Shown: piece by piece, positions 1 through 10,700 of the stretch
Position numbering within the stretch: position 1 is the stretch's first letter
How the letters are laid out: every line of letters starts with the position of its first letter
Source: Heligmosomoides polygyrus polygyrus
Lineage: Eukaryota > Nematoda > Chromadorea > Rhabditida > Heligmosomidae
Length of the DNA stretch: 64,000 nt
Direction: 5' to 3'
Assembly (NCBI GenBank): GCA_947396885.1
Contig: OX377204.1
Span: 27,349,706-27,413,705, forward strand
Made by a program: the position numbers and the translations under genes
The notes under the pieces: generated by a model
The model's database searches: none
Told to the model about the DNA's origin: nothing
Seen by the model: the letters and a program-made list of their open reading frames with translations, nothing else

Positions 1-565
1 CGTAAACGGTTCCTGGAAGCTAGGGGTCAAAGCTAGCTTTTAAAATGATATATCCAAAAGATTTTATCACAAAACTATCGTGCTGTAACCCAACCACGTC
101 TGCAGCGTAGACCAGCGAGTACCCCAACAATTGGCAATGGTGCCTCTTTATTTCGGCAAAGCACAGGAACCTGTAGGAGCTTCGGCACACGGGTATACCA
201 ACATCCCACGTGGAACCTACAGGTTGGGTAAAGATGGTTGGTAGCATACAAGCGTGGAGCATTAGTGACAGCACTAGATAGTGCCGTTTGGAAAGCTAAA
301 CGATTTGAAACGAGCTGTAGCGCTTACGACCACCTACTTCCTCAGGAACAAATGCATTGAACGGGAGGTGTTAATTAACAAACAAGCAAACAAACGTCTA
401 AAAGAGGTCAAACATGGACAATGAGGAGATAAAGAGCTACGAGAGGGAGTGGTCTTCGACATAGCATGGAAAATGAAGCAATATTAAACCACAATTCCGT
501 AGTGGTGGAATTGGATACCATCTGTGAAGAGGCCCAATGCATAGCATGGTACCTAAAAAAAGAAA
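1..565. other. Unassigned leading segment
   Basis: No gene can be assigned with confidence. The minus strand carries an open frame (20-274) whose end reads SFGYIILKASF, which resembles the pre-glycine-loop strand of ATP-grasp/biotin carboxylase domains (usual form xGYPIILKASxGGGG), but the proline and the glycine loop are missing and a stop follows. It lies on the strand opposite to the pyruvate carboxylase gene downstream. The stretch 300-565 has only short frames and borders the 3' side of a minus-strand LINE. Confidence 0.3.
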
Positions 566-3384
566 TCAATGAGAACGGGTGAAAAACAGCAACTGAGAAA
601 GGTTAAGCTTATCAAGTCTGTCCTTAAAAACGCTGCTATTGGTTGATTGAAGGACCTCAGGCGGGAGCAACTGGAGCCATCTTGCGCACCTGTTAAAAAC
701 GTTGTTGAACATCAAGGTGTACCTTTTTCTGTAGACCATCGGATAATGGATGTTGAACTCACCTGTCCTCTCACTGGAAGGTCTAAACATCCAGTAATTA
801 CTAGGTAAAAGCTCAATTTCCCTGCGAAGAATACGAAATGAGAACGCTAAATCCAAAATTGCGCGCCTCTCCTGAAGTGTTTTGAGCCCAAATTTGACAA
901 GCCTCTGATGGTAACAAGGGATATCATTTCTGAACGCAGTGGGAGTTAATCTGTACCAGAGGAGACGAGTGAATACCTGCTGGACTCTTTCAATTTTTTG
1001 AATGTCCTTTCTTAAATGGGGACTCCAGACCTGCGAGCAGTATTCCAGGTGAGGTAACACGTGTAGCTTGTACAGGCGCAGCAGTACTCTTTCATCTGAA
1101 CACTTTACGTTTCGTAGAATTGAGAATAAGCTTGAGTAGGCCTTTCTGACAGCATAATCGACTTGAACGGAGAACTTAAGACTTCTATCAAAGACAATTC
1201 CAAGGTCTTTAATTGAATCGCATGACTTCAGTATGGCACCGTTGATGGTATATAATGGTGTTTCAGCACCCCCAAAGTACACTACAACGCTCTTGTCTAG
1301 GTTAATAGGAATGCTCATAACAGAAGTCCAGTTTACCAAGTTATCAATGGATTTCTGAAGAGATGCCCGAACGCAGGTGCTGTCTTTAACATCATAGGCA
1401 CCATAGATCTTTAGATCGTCAGCGTAGAACTTTATTTTAACGCCAGTGGAGGTTCGGAGAATCTGAGGAAGATCGATAGTGTAAATCAAGGAGAGAAGAG
1501 GCGATAAGACACCTCCTTGAGGAACACCGCTTAGGCACGTGTACCTCATAGAGGTGCTCAACCCAACTCTGACAGTCATGCCTCTGTTAAATAGATAAGA
1601 TCCAAACCAGCTTAGAAGCTTTCCTTGAACACCAAGAAGTTCAACTTGGTTAAAAGCTTTAAATGGCAGACCTTGTCAAAAGCTTTGGAAAGATCGATGT
1701 ATATAGCATCCACCAACCTTCCACTGTTGATAGCTTGGCTAAAGTCATAGAGGGTATTTGTTAGATTCGTTGATGTAGAAACACCTGGTAAAAAGCCATG
1801 CTGTTCGTGGAATTATGTGAAATTTTCCAAGCCAAGACAGCAGTTTCCCATATATTATCTTTTCCATTACTTTAATGGGAGTCGGGATGAGGCTGATAGG
1901 GCGAAAATCCTGAACGGAATGGCTGCCAGACACTTTGGGAATTGCCGTTACAATAGCTTCTTTCCATAGTTGTGGAACCTCTCCTAGCATTAGAGAAATG
2001 TTGAATAAATACGCAAGAGGCTTGGACAGTGAGCTATAGCATTTTTTATATACTATCTGAGGAACACCATCATACGGCTCGGAGGTAGATGGTTTTAGTC
2101 GCTTAAGTATGGTAGAAATCTTAGCTGGATGGAAGTAAATGTCACCGATTCTGTGACTAATAGGATACGCACCGTTCAGCACAACATCTGCGTTTGCGTA
2201 TTCTCGAGAATACACGCTAGCGAAGTACTCAGCAAGACCAGACGCTTTTTCTCGATCAGTAAAAACTTTTTCACCGTTAACATTAGTGAGTGTTGGAATA
2301 GAAGTTTTAGGTTTAATCTTCCCACAAAGGTATTGAAACAGCCGCTTATGAGAACAGAGGCGACGCTCGTAGTTGTCCAAGAATTTCTTAATGTGATAGT
2401 CGAGATTCCTGCATACATTTTTATAAGCTAAATTATTTAAAGGTTCAGAAAGCTTTCGAAAAAGGTGTTGCTTTTGTTCAAAAAGGTTAAGAATATGCGG
2501 CGGATATTTAAGAAACCGACTTCCTGCTTTCCTGAAAGGAACGAATACCGAAAAAGCATCATAAAGAGCTTTGCAGAACCTTTCGTAAACATCATCTATG
2601 GAGGAATAATTGTTGAATAAGATTAACCAGTTTATTTTAGACAAGTAAGTATTCAATGCCGAATAGTTGACGTTCAAAAAAATCAGGTACGGGAGGTGCT
2701 TCTACATCAACAAAGCTAATGGGTAGATCGAATGATACCATATTGTGATCAGATGTAGCCAGTGGCGGATGGACATTTAAATTATAAATAATCAGAGACG
2801 AGCTGAAAACTAGATCGAGGATGGCTCCTTTATGCGTGGGCTGATTAACATGTTGCCTAAAGCCTGCTTCCTGGAAAAATTGTAAATAAGCGGTACTGAT
2901 AGTGTTATCCCCTCGATGATTGGTCCAATCAATCTGTAGGTTAAAGTCTCCCAGCAGGATAGTACTAGTATGGGTAGACACAAGTTCTTGAAGAGTCTCA
3001 ATCAAAGTGTCATCCTCGCTTCTAGTTGAACCGGGTGGTCTGTATAAATTTATAAGTCTAGTGTATGATGCTTTACTAGGGGAAAATAGATCAAGACACA
3101 ACACATCCGCCTTCCCAGGAGCTTCGAAAACACGCGGAACAATGCTAAGGTTTCCCTTTACCACGCAACAAACTCCACCACCGCGACGGGTCCCACGGTC
3201 ACAACGATAGATAATGTATGGTAATCCACCCACAAGTTCGGAATCAAGAACATTCTCAGACAGCCAAGTTTCTGTGACGAACACAATATCAGGCTTATTA
3301 TTCCCAAGCAGTGCATGAAAATGATCGATTTTGTTAACTAGGCTACGGGCGTTTAATAGGTAGCATTTTAAGTGATTACCATGC
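566..3384 (-). pseudogene. LINE ORF2: endonuclease-reverse transcriptase, three frameshifts
   Basis: Reading from 3384 downward: AP endonuclease (CYLLNARSLVNKI at the start, VFVTETWLSE, LLGDFNLQIDW, TSDHNMVSFDLP) then reverse transcriptase (FRPISLIPTPIKVMEK, motif A YIDLSKAFDKV near 1690, SGVPQGGVLSPLL, motif C FYADDLKIY near 1430) and a thumb/C-terminal part ending at 566. The catalytic Asp pairs are present. The frame is broken three times: in a T-run near 2668 between endonuclease and RT, near 1795 inside the IIPREQHGFLPG box (one base lost), and near 1665 after motif A. The copy cannot make a full ORF2 protein, but the low mutation load suggests a fairly recent insertion. Confidence 0.85.
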
Positions 3385-3388
3385 AGGC

Positions 3389-4072
3389 TTAAATGTTTCC
3401 CGATCTCCTAGGAAGGTCGGATGTGCGCTTGAGTTCCCCGCGATACACGACCCACTCCCTGTCCGCCTTGCCCTTGTTAAGCTCTCGCGCCCGTTGCCTT
3501 AATTCGTAGTCATGTTTTCTTTCCTCAGCTGTCATACTTCGTCGTATGAACAAGTGAGGAAATCCACAACTTCGAAGAAGCCGGGCATTTGCAAGAGCGC
3601 GGCGCCAATGGGAGGTGGAAGGCAGCACCACCTTGACTAGGCGTGGGCGTTTAGGGTCAGGCTTTCCCATCCTGAAGACTTCCGATGGACGGCATTCGAT
3701 GTTCAACACGTTCAGGATCCGGGAAACATCGCTTTCGAGCGCATTTTGCCTCTCGGAGGGAAGAATGTCAGGCGCAGGCTCTTCCAATCCACAGATAACT
3801 ATGCTTCTACCGCGTTTGTCGCTCTCTATAGCTTCAGAGAGGTCCTTCGGCATCCTCTGAGCTGCGGCCCTTAAAACACGTTCAATGGCTGGGTCCTTGT
3901 TCATTTCCATGGCCATGCGCAGCAATTCGGCGGCGGACATCCCTTCAAATTCATCGTTCTCTTCTCGCCTAAGCTGTCGTGCTTCTGATGCCTCTCTTGC
4001 TTCATTCTCCTGCGGCTGCGTTGAACTCCTTGTCACCCTTCTGGCATTGGTTGGCTGGGTTTTTGGAGCCAT
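3389..4072 (-). CDS. LINE ORF1 protein (RNA-binding/chaperone type), intact frame
   Basis: About 227 residues, with start chosen at MAPKTQPTNARRVTRSS; the same frame runs further upstream but only with non-ATG starts. The N-terminus is polar and basic, followed by a Glu/Arg-rich stretch likely to form a coiled coil (EAREASEARQLRREE) and a central RRM-like segment around RSIVICGLEE with KRPRLVKVVLPS and LFIRRSMTAEER downstream. This layout is that of ORF1 proteins of CR1/jockey LINEs, which coat the element RNA during target-primed reverse transcription. The stop lies directly before the ORF2 frame. A diverged copy is at 40004-40640. The role is by family analogy. Confidence 0.75.
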   Translation of the reverse strand: MAPKTQPTNARRVTRSSTQPQENEAREASEARQLRREENDEFEGMSAAELLRMAMEMNKDPAIERVLRAAAQRMPKDLSEAIESDKRGRSIVICGLEEPAPDILPSERQNALESDVSRILNVLNIECRPSEVFRMGKPDPKRPRLVKVVLPSTSHWRRALANARLLRSCGFPHLFIRRSMTAEERKHDYELRQRARELNKGKADREWVVYRGELKRTSDLPRRSGNI

Positions 4073-4330
4073 ATTTGACCTTTGATCTACCTGGATTAGA
4101 AGAATTGATTGGTAGAGAACTGGCAGCAACGAAAAGAAAACAGAAGATGGAACTACAAAAAGGATCGAATAAAAATGGGAAGATTAATCAGTTAAGCTAT
4201 AGTGAACTTAGAAATAGCAATTGAAAGTTAATCAGAAGGAAAATGTTAATAAGTACAAGTAAATAGAACAGGGTAAACAGCAGAACGAAAAACACGACCG
4301 CCCAGCAGTGCGACAATGCGACAGACCTGT

Positions 4331-4688
4331 TTCTATTCTATTCTATTATTGCGTTTCTTTCTGTATCCTTCTTTCGAAACAATGGAAGCAGGGAAACGGT
4401 GTAAACTTCAGGCCAATGAATAAGCCCACCTAACAACCGCGTGGCACAGAAGTATTGTAAACTCTGATAAAAATTACTTCTGTTGTTGAGGTTTTATGGG
4501 AAGAGAAATTGGCTACTCTCTGCATTTCCGGAGTTTTCATGTTTCATAAGTATCGCAAAGCACTTCGCCATCTTTACTTACATTTGGTGGTTGGGAGGGA
4601 TCTTAGGAAAATAAAAATTTAAAAAATAAGAAAATCACGATAAATAAAGCTTTACAAAACAACGTTTGCTAGTAATTGCTTTGCTCAG
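4331..4688. other. Gap between LINE and first visible PC exon
   Basis: AT-rich sequence searched on both strands for a preceding biotin carboxylase exon (family motif ERDCSxQRRHQK); none was found. It ends in the acceptor TTGCTCAG at 4681-4688. Confidence 0.5.
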
Positions 4689-4788
4689 GAACGGTGAAGT
4701 TTCTAATCGGCTTTGGCGGAGACCATCACTTTATTGGTATGAATGCTCGTCTCGAAATGGATCATTGTGTGACCGAGGAAGTGACAGG
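4689..4788 (+). CDS. pyc-like: PC exon 1 (visible): BC active-site core, degenerate
   Basis: Residues 1-34. It follows acceptor TTGCTCAG and ends GG before GTAGGA, so a Gly codon is split with the next exon. It encodes GTVKFLIG...[21 protein letters not shown], aligned without gaps to AGTVEFLV...YFIEVNSRLQVEHTVTEE of normal PC. Glu-to-Lys at residue 4 and Glu-to-Gly at residue 17 remove both acidic ligands of Mg-ATP; Gln-to-Glu at 23 and Glu-to-Asp at 25 alter the bicarbonate site. Asn19, Arg21 and His26 are kept. Confidence 0.85.
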
Positions 4789-7700
4789 GTAGGAATCGTT
4801 TTGAGCCGTAGAGCATCGAACCAGTATTTGTGAGCATTGCTTACGGTTAGAAAAGATGATAGACATCAGTAGCTCTAGTACAAAAGAGTGCACACTATAA
4901 AATTAGCTAATCTAAGAATATTGTGCAAATTAACTCGAGCGACGCGTTGGAAAGCAGGCGACAGTCCCACTGGCATTGCGAATCGATCTTGAGTTCCCCC
5001 CTCCCCCTCTTCTCCAACTTTGTTCAGAAATTTGTTCAGCAATTGCTTGGAAGTAACGAATCATTTTATTTTACGTCATTCTATGGCCTGTACCCCACAA
5101 GCGATCCAGATGGCATAATCATGATAGATGTATTCACTGCAGCTCACAGCATGACGTAGGCAAAATATGTAACCTTAGAAAGCAGTAATAGCTGACACCA
5201 TGACGAAGCGACTAGACAGTACTCGGTTCTCGCGGCCTATAAATCATGTAAAATGTGTCAAAGATGAGATCTAAAGAAGGCATATAACATACGATAGGAT
5301 GTGGGCGGTAACGTTGCTTCGTACAGCATCGATTTATGGTTATTATTTACGGCTTGCAATAGCTGCTCAACTGTAGTTTCAACAAGGCGTCGCATTTCTG
5401 TACCGAACAACCTGATTAAGCAGCAAATTTCAGAATTGATATAGTACAACAACAAGTGCGCTTGGCTGAGGGTTGGAGTCTACCCGAGCTCAGCTTAACA
5501 CAAGACCGTATTAAACTTCACGGAGCAGCGATTCAGTGTCAAATCAACAGCGAGGATCCTTCTCAAGACTTTCTGCCTCACAGTGGTAGGCTTAAGGTGT
5601 GCAATTTGTACAAGGCATGCATAGCCCGGATTTATCGTACTAGAGAATGGTTTCGACCTCCCATGTAACATGAAGTGGAAGCTAGGATCATTAGAAGGAG
5701 CTCAGAATGCTGATTGCGACTATGTGTGTCAAAATTGCAAAATGGAACTCCTGAGAGAGTTGTGACCCACTGAAACTCAGCAGTTGATATGGGGTGGCCG
5801 CGTGAAGAAGCTGGCGCGAGAGCGGTGAGGGATGGGTGCTCCGTAAGATTGGCCCTCCAGTTGCCGCGGTGGCGCAGGGGTAGTGCTTCGGCCACCGTTA
5901 GGTGGAAGGTTGTTGGTTCGGTTCCCATAGCTGCCGCTTTTGTCACATTTATTTTTTTCACATTTTTTTCAAAACCCATACGATACACGTGGATTCAGAG
6001 AAGTAGAGTAAATTAAATGAAGCCAAGAGATATCACACACAAGACTCAACCATGAGTGGTAGCCAAATAAAACAACACTATATTAGCTTAAACAGGCAAA
6101 TTTGCGGGCTCTAAATGACCTAAGAACCGGGAGCGACATCTGTGTTATATTTTTGCTCTCACCAGACAAGCAAATGAGCTCCCTCAAATTCCTATAGATG
6201 AGGAAGTATGACCTAGCCTGTGTCCTTGCAGCAGATACATAGAGTCTGCAACAGTTTTAGTCAGAGTTTTTAACAGCATGAGCAAACAAGCCTTCTTTCT
6301 TCTGAAACACAGACTAGGAAGACCATACATACATAATTTATCTTCTGAATGAGATTTTATTCTGATTTTACTTTACATTATTTTTGTTGATTTTTATTTA
6401 CAATTTTGCACAAAAAGAGTAAATACCTTATATTGAACAATAGAGATGTTACGAACAACTTCAGCATTCGCGAAACAAAGCAAAAAATGTGAAGCAAACA
6501 TATTCTCCACATACTGCACATCTCATACATAAATGTAACCTGCCTTGTACCACGAGTACTTCAAAAAGTTTGAAAACCTAGGACTACAAAAATTCCGTAA
6601 ATCTGCGACAGAGCCTTCAGCTGGTTGACACCGTTGCACTATCACAATTGATAAATAAGTAAAGCCATATAATTGTGATAATTTATTTATGAAAGAAAGT
6701 ATGAAAAACAAATAATTAGTTTGGTTTTCGTTGCCCTTAGAGGAAAACCGAACGGACAGAGTATCGTTGCCCCTGTGCTCATCAGTAAGGGAGGGGAAGA
6801 AAGAAGGAGTTGCTGCTTAAACTAACCTGAGCTCCTCCTGTTGAAGTTGGACTTGGCGAGCAACAATTGAACGTAAAGAAGCAAGTTTAAGATGTTATAG
6901 ATAATTAACGCTATAAATATACCACCAGAAAAGAATAAACCTTGAATGAAAGGTGTTAAGAGAAGTAAGAAGGGTAGCCGTAAATTAGCATAGATAGAGC
7001 AACTCGCAGCAGTGGCACGGAGAGCGCAACGTGGCTCAACGAGAGATCCACCAAGGGGAAGGGAGTGGATTAGTAGAAAAGGGGAGAGACTGTTAAAGAA
7101 GGAGTTAGTTAAGGTGAAGGAGGAAATAATGATGAGGTAGACCTTCACGCCGAACCATCAAACGCCCTCCAGTCCACCACCACGAGCACAATAAGTTAGG
7201 GAGTATGTTTTTATAGTTTATGTACTGGGATTTTAAGATGGTATTTTAAGATTAACCGTTGGAAGCAACACTAATCAAAGCACTTACATAACGGGTCCAT
7301 TATTTGAATTTTAGAGTGACCTAGATCGTATTTATATTGGATAAATTTGTTTTTATGAACGCATTTAAATAACGAGCAATTGAAAAAGTTACTTTCATAT
7401 CCTGACTCAAACAGTTGCCTTTTAGTATGCAAAAGTGTAGTTACAAAACCACCTTTAAAACTACAGGTGCGTGCAATTCCTAAATTTCTGCATAGATCAT
7501 GGCTTTTTTGATATTGGATAACAGATTGGCATCGAAATGAGGAAACTCTTGATACTAAAATTAAAGGAATCTGCCTTATTATAAAGCTTAGTGTCAGTCG
7601 ACTGCCTGAGCTCTTTATTTCCATATCTAAATAGTTGCACGAGTAGTCGTTGTCATGAGTAATATCTAGGTTCAAGACATATTATAGACATTGATAAGTT

Positions 7701-10700
7701 TGTTATAAATATCATTAGTGCTGCTGTTATGGACAACAAAAATGTCGTCCATGTAACGGATCGAAATGAACAAGTAGAGATTAGGATGAGTAATAGAATA
7801 GACAACTCCAGAGGTTAAGGAGTAGTCGCAAATTTTTTCTCAAAACTTCGCCATGAGGTGCTAATGACGGAACTGAGATCCGCTTTTAAAATTTTATCCG
7901 ATTACGGTAGGTTACAGTAGCATCAAATCTTACGGTACTCCGTATAACCAAAAACGGATGTCAGATTCGTGATCAATAGACCAAATTAGCCCCTTGGGTG
8001 AAGTTCGGGTGATGAAAATTGATGAATCCACTACGGGAGTGCTTCTTGTTTTTCTTGTAGGACCAAATATCATACTCTTTAGTAATAACGCACTAAGCGA
8101 TAAGTCATACTATCGATCGGCATCGCCGCAGAAATTAGTCATAAAATAGGGGGAAATTCTGACGGAAAATAGGGGAAAATGGGAGGAAATTACAGCGCGA
8201 AAATAGCGAAAAATACCCAGACGTCTTCTACATGTCCGGGAACTTTAGCCCTGGGGCAATCGAGGTCGCCGTACACGAATCTGAAGTTTCTTTCTGAAGT
8301 ATCGACCGTCTTCAATCGATATTGATCAAATTACGGGTCGCGAAAATAGAGGAGAATACCCAGACGTCTTCATTCCACGTGCCAGGAAACTCAAGCTCTG
8401 GGGCAATCTAGGTCGCTCAGCAGGAATCTGAAATTCTTTTTTAAAGTATTGATCACCATCAATCGACATTGACCAAATAATCATTTTTTGTGGATTTTTT
8501 TGGGCGGTCCGAAACTTTATCCCTGGGTGTAGTCTAGGTCGCTGAACACGAATCTAGAGTCCGTTTTTTGTATCGATTGCCATCAATCGATATTGATCAA
8601 ATTATCAATTTTTGAGGATGTCGTTTCTATTCCCGAAGAGAGTAACATTAAATTCAGTAACACGTCTTCCGTTAGGGCGTAGGGAAGGGAGTAGTGGGGT
8701 GCCAATTCCAGAAAGGGGACCAGTTATAGGAACAAGTACCAGTAATGGAGGACGAGTTTCGCTAAAGGGGGACCCGTAGTGGAGAACAGTTCCGGTGAGG
8801 GAGGACCAGTAGTGGAGGAACAGTGCCAACAAGAGGGGGGGGGGGAGGGGGAAGCAGTAATAAGGGACCGGTACCAGCAAAGGAGACCAGCTCCAGTAAT
8901 GGGGGACGGGACCAGTAGTGGGGAACCAGTATTAGTAACATGGGACCAGTTCAGAGAAGTGTGGAAAGAAATATCCGTCCAGTATAGTATTAGGAGTGGT
9001 GGGAATCTTCCGTTCTGAAGAAAGGCTTTGAGTCGTGTGACCAAAATCGAGCAGACGCAGTAGTTATCGAAATCGTAGTTTTTGCCTGAGGTTGACCGTT
9101 TGAGGACAAGGAGTGAAGGTGTCTGTAGTCAACGTGGCGCTAGAGTGAAGTGCGGGACTGTGCTTTGGGACATCATGAGGATTGTCGTCGAAGAACGGCA
9201 GCGCGACAGGAGGTACACCCGTCCCCTACTGGAGGCGTGGCGTCAATAGGTACAACAGCTGTTCTGCGGACCGAAAACATTTGTTCTGCGTGTCAGAGAT
9301 TTCGTAAGGCAGCCGTTAGACTCTCGGTGAAGCATAGGGGGTTGGGGGTAGGTGAGCAAGGGGGATGAGAGGAAGATCGCACGCCCTCCAGCAGGGGCGG
9401 GTGTACCTCCTGCCTCTTCCCCTCGAACAACTTGAGGCCGCCACAGACTTCTGCGGCGCCGCTCGGCGGCGCCGCTGCCCTATGCTTAACCATAGGGCAG
9501 AGAGGCAGAGCTCGCCTCCAGCGGCGCCGCAGAAGTCTGTGGCGGCCTTTAGGGGACGAAGGCACTGATTAGCACAAGCATCGACATCACTCAACCGTCT
9601 GGAGATGATGCCGATGTTGAGCGTAGTGGTGGTGGAAGGGGTCTGGACGGCTTCACACCGCAAAACTACTCTACTGGAGTCAGGTTCATCAATCTGGCCG
9701 GTAGCGGTGAAAAGTGCTGCTAAACCTGATGCTGCGGGCTTTGGTGGTACTTTTCACCGTTACCGGCCGGTAAGCGGTTGATTAATCTGGCTCCTGATCT
9801 TAAGGAAGGCAGAGCAAGGTTGAAACATAATAAGCTGCATAAGCAGAGCAGCTTGCTTGGTGTGATTGTCCTCAACTTGATGATACTGCAACATCGCGCG
9901 AAGCGCGCAAGTGCCAACACGCCGATAGGCATGACGGAGCCCTTGTAGTGTCATAATTCAGAACAAAAGCTCATTTCGAAGGGGTTCATAGAAAAAGACG
10001 GCAGCGAGGAAACCGAACCAACTACCACACACCTGACGAGCCGAAGCACTATCCCTACACCACCGCCGCAACTGATCAACACTCCTTACGGAGCAGCCAT
10101 CAATCACCGCTCTTGAGCCAGCTCCTTCGCGCGGCCACCCCACAGTAAACTGCTGAACTTCAGCCCGCTCAGCATCTTCATTTTGCAATTTTGACATACG
10201 TCATCGTAATCAGCATTCCGATCTCATTCTGATGACCCTGAGCTCCACTTGAAGTTCCATGGGAGGTCGAAACCTTTCCCTAGTTAGAAATTTATATTAG
10301 CCGAATAGTGACAGATGCTAGGAAAAGTAAACAAAGGCAGGTAAGGCTAGGCATTAAAAAAGGAAAAACGTGCTAGGCAAGTATTTAGCTTTATATACGA
10401 GAAACTTTATTATAATGTAAAAAGCCAAGCAACAAGCACCTCCTCCTCTTCTCTGGGTGACATGCCAACTGTTTCTGTTATCCTCGTAAACAAAGGCTTT
10501 AATAAACAAAGAGGAAGATGCATCATTTTCCATACATTGACGAAATTATACAGAACGCTATTACAGGTATATCGAATTGGTGACGGCATGGGTGTTCGCA
10601 AAGACGGAATAGCCTATGATGGAGGCACTGTCAGCAAACACTATGAGCCTTTGCTTTCCAAAGTGAGTTTTGAAGAAAAAAAGGGCCGATGTTCTTGAAA

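Larger units (their letters stand above)
566..4330 (-). mobile_element. CR1/jockey-type LINE, nearly full length, frameshifted
   Basis: This is a non-LTR retrotransposon in minus orientation with the two-ORF layout of CR1/jockey elements: ORF1 nucleic-acid-binding protein (3389-4072), then ORF2 with an AP-type endonuclease and a reverse transcriptase (566-3384). The 4072-4330 stretch is its likely 5' leader, because a related copy at 39.8 kb shares the TAGGTAGATCAA string just before ORF1. The 3' end was not resolved; a T-run lies around 540-566 on the minus strand. The element sits just 5' of the first visible pyruvate carboxylase exon and in opposite orientation. Exact ends are uncertain by about 100 nt on each side. 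Confidence 0.85.

Noticed and set aside
290..440. Plus-strand frame NDLKRAVALTTTYF...NKCIERE as a missing PC exon
   Set aside because: Only a faint likeness to the VEKFIERPRHIEVQ region; it does not continue as PC and lacks a fitting donor and phase.
5865..5940. tRNA gene in PC intron 2
   Set aside because: Internal promoter boxes only; no cloverleaf closes, and a repeat copy exists at 10.0 kb.
6725..6790. Minus-strand CTGATGAG...CGAAAACC as a hammerhead ribozyme
   Set aside because: The core boxes are ~45 nt apart without a stem II that closes both, and no stem I is present.
9293..9663. Long GC-rich frames on both strands
   Set aside because: They lie in a palindrome, so open frames on both strands are expected by symmetry.
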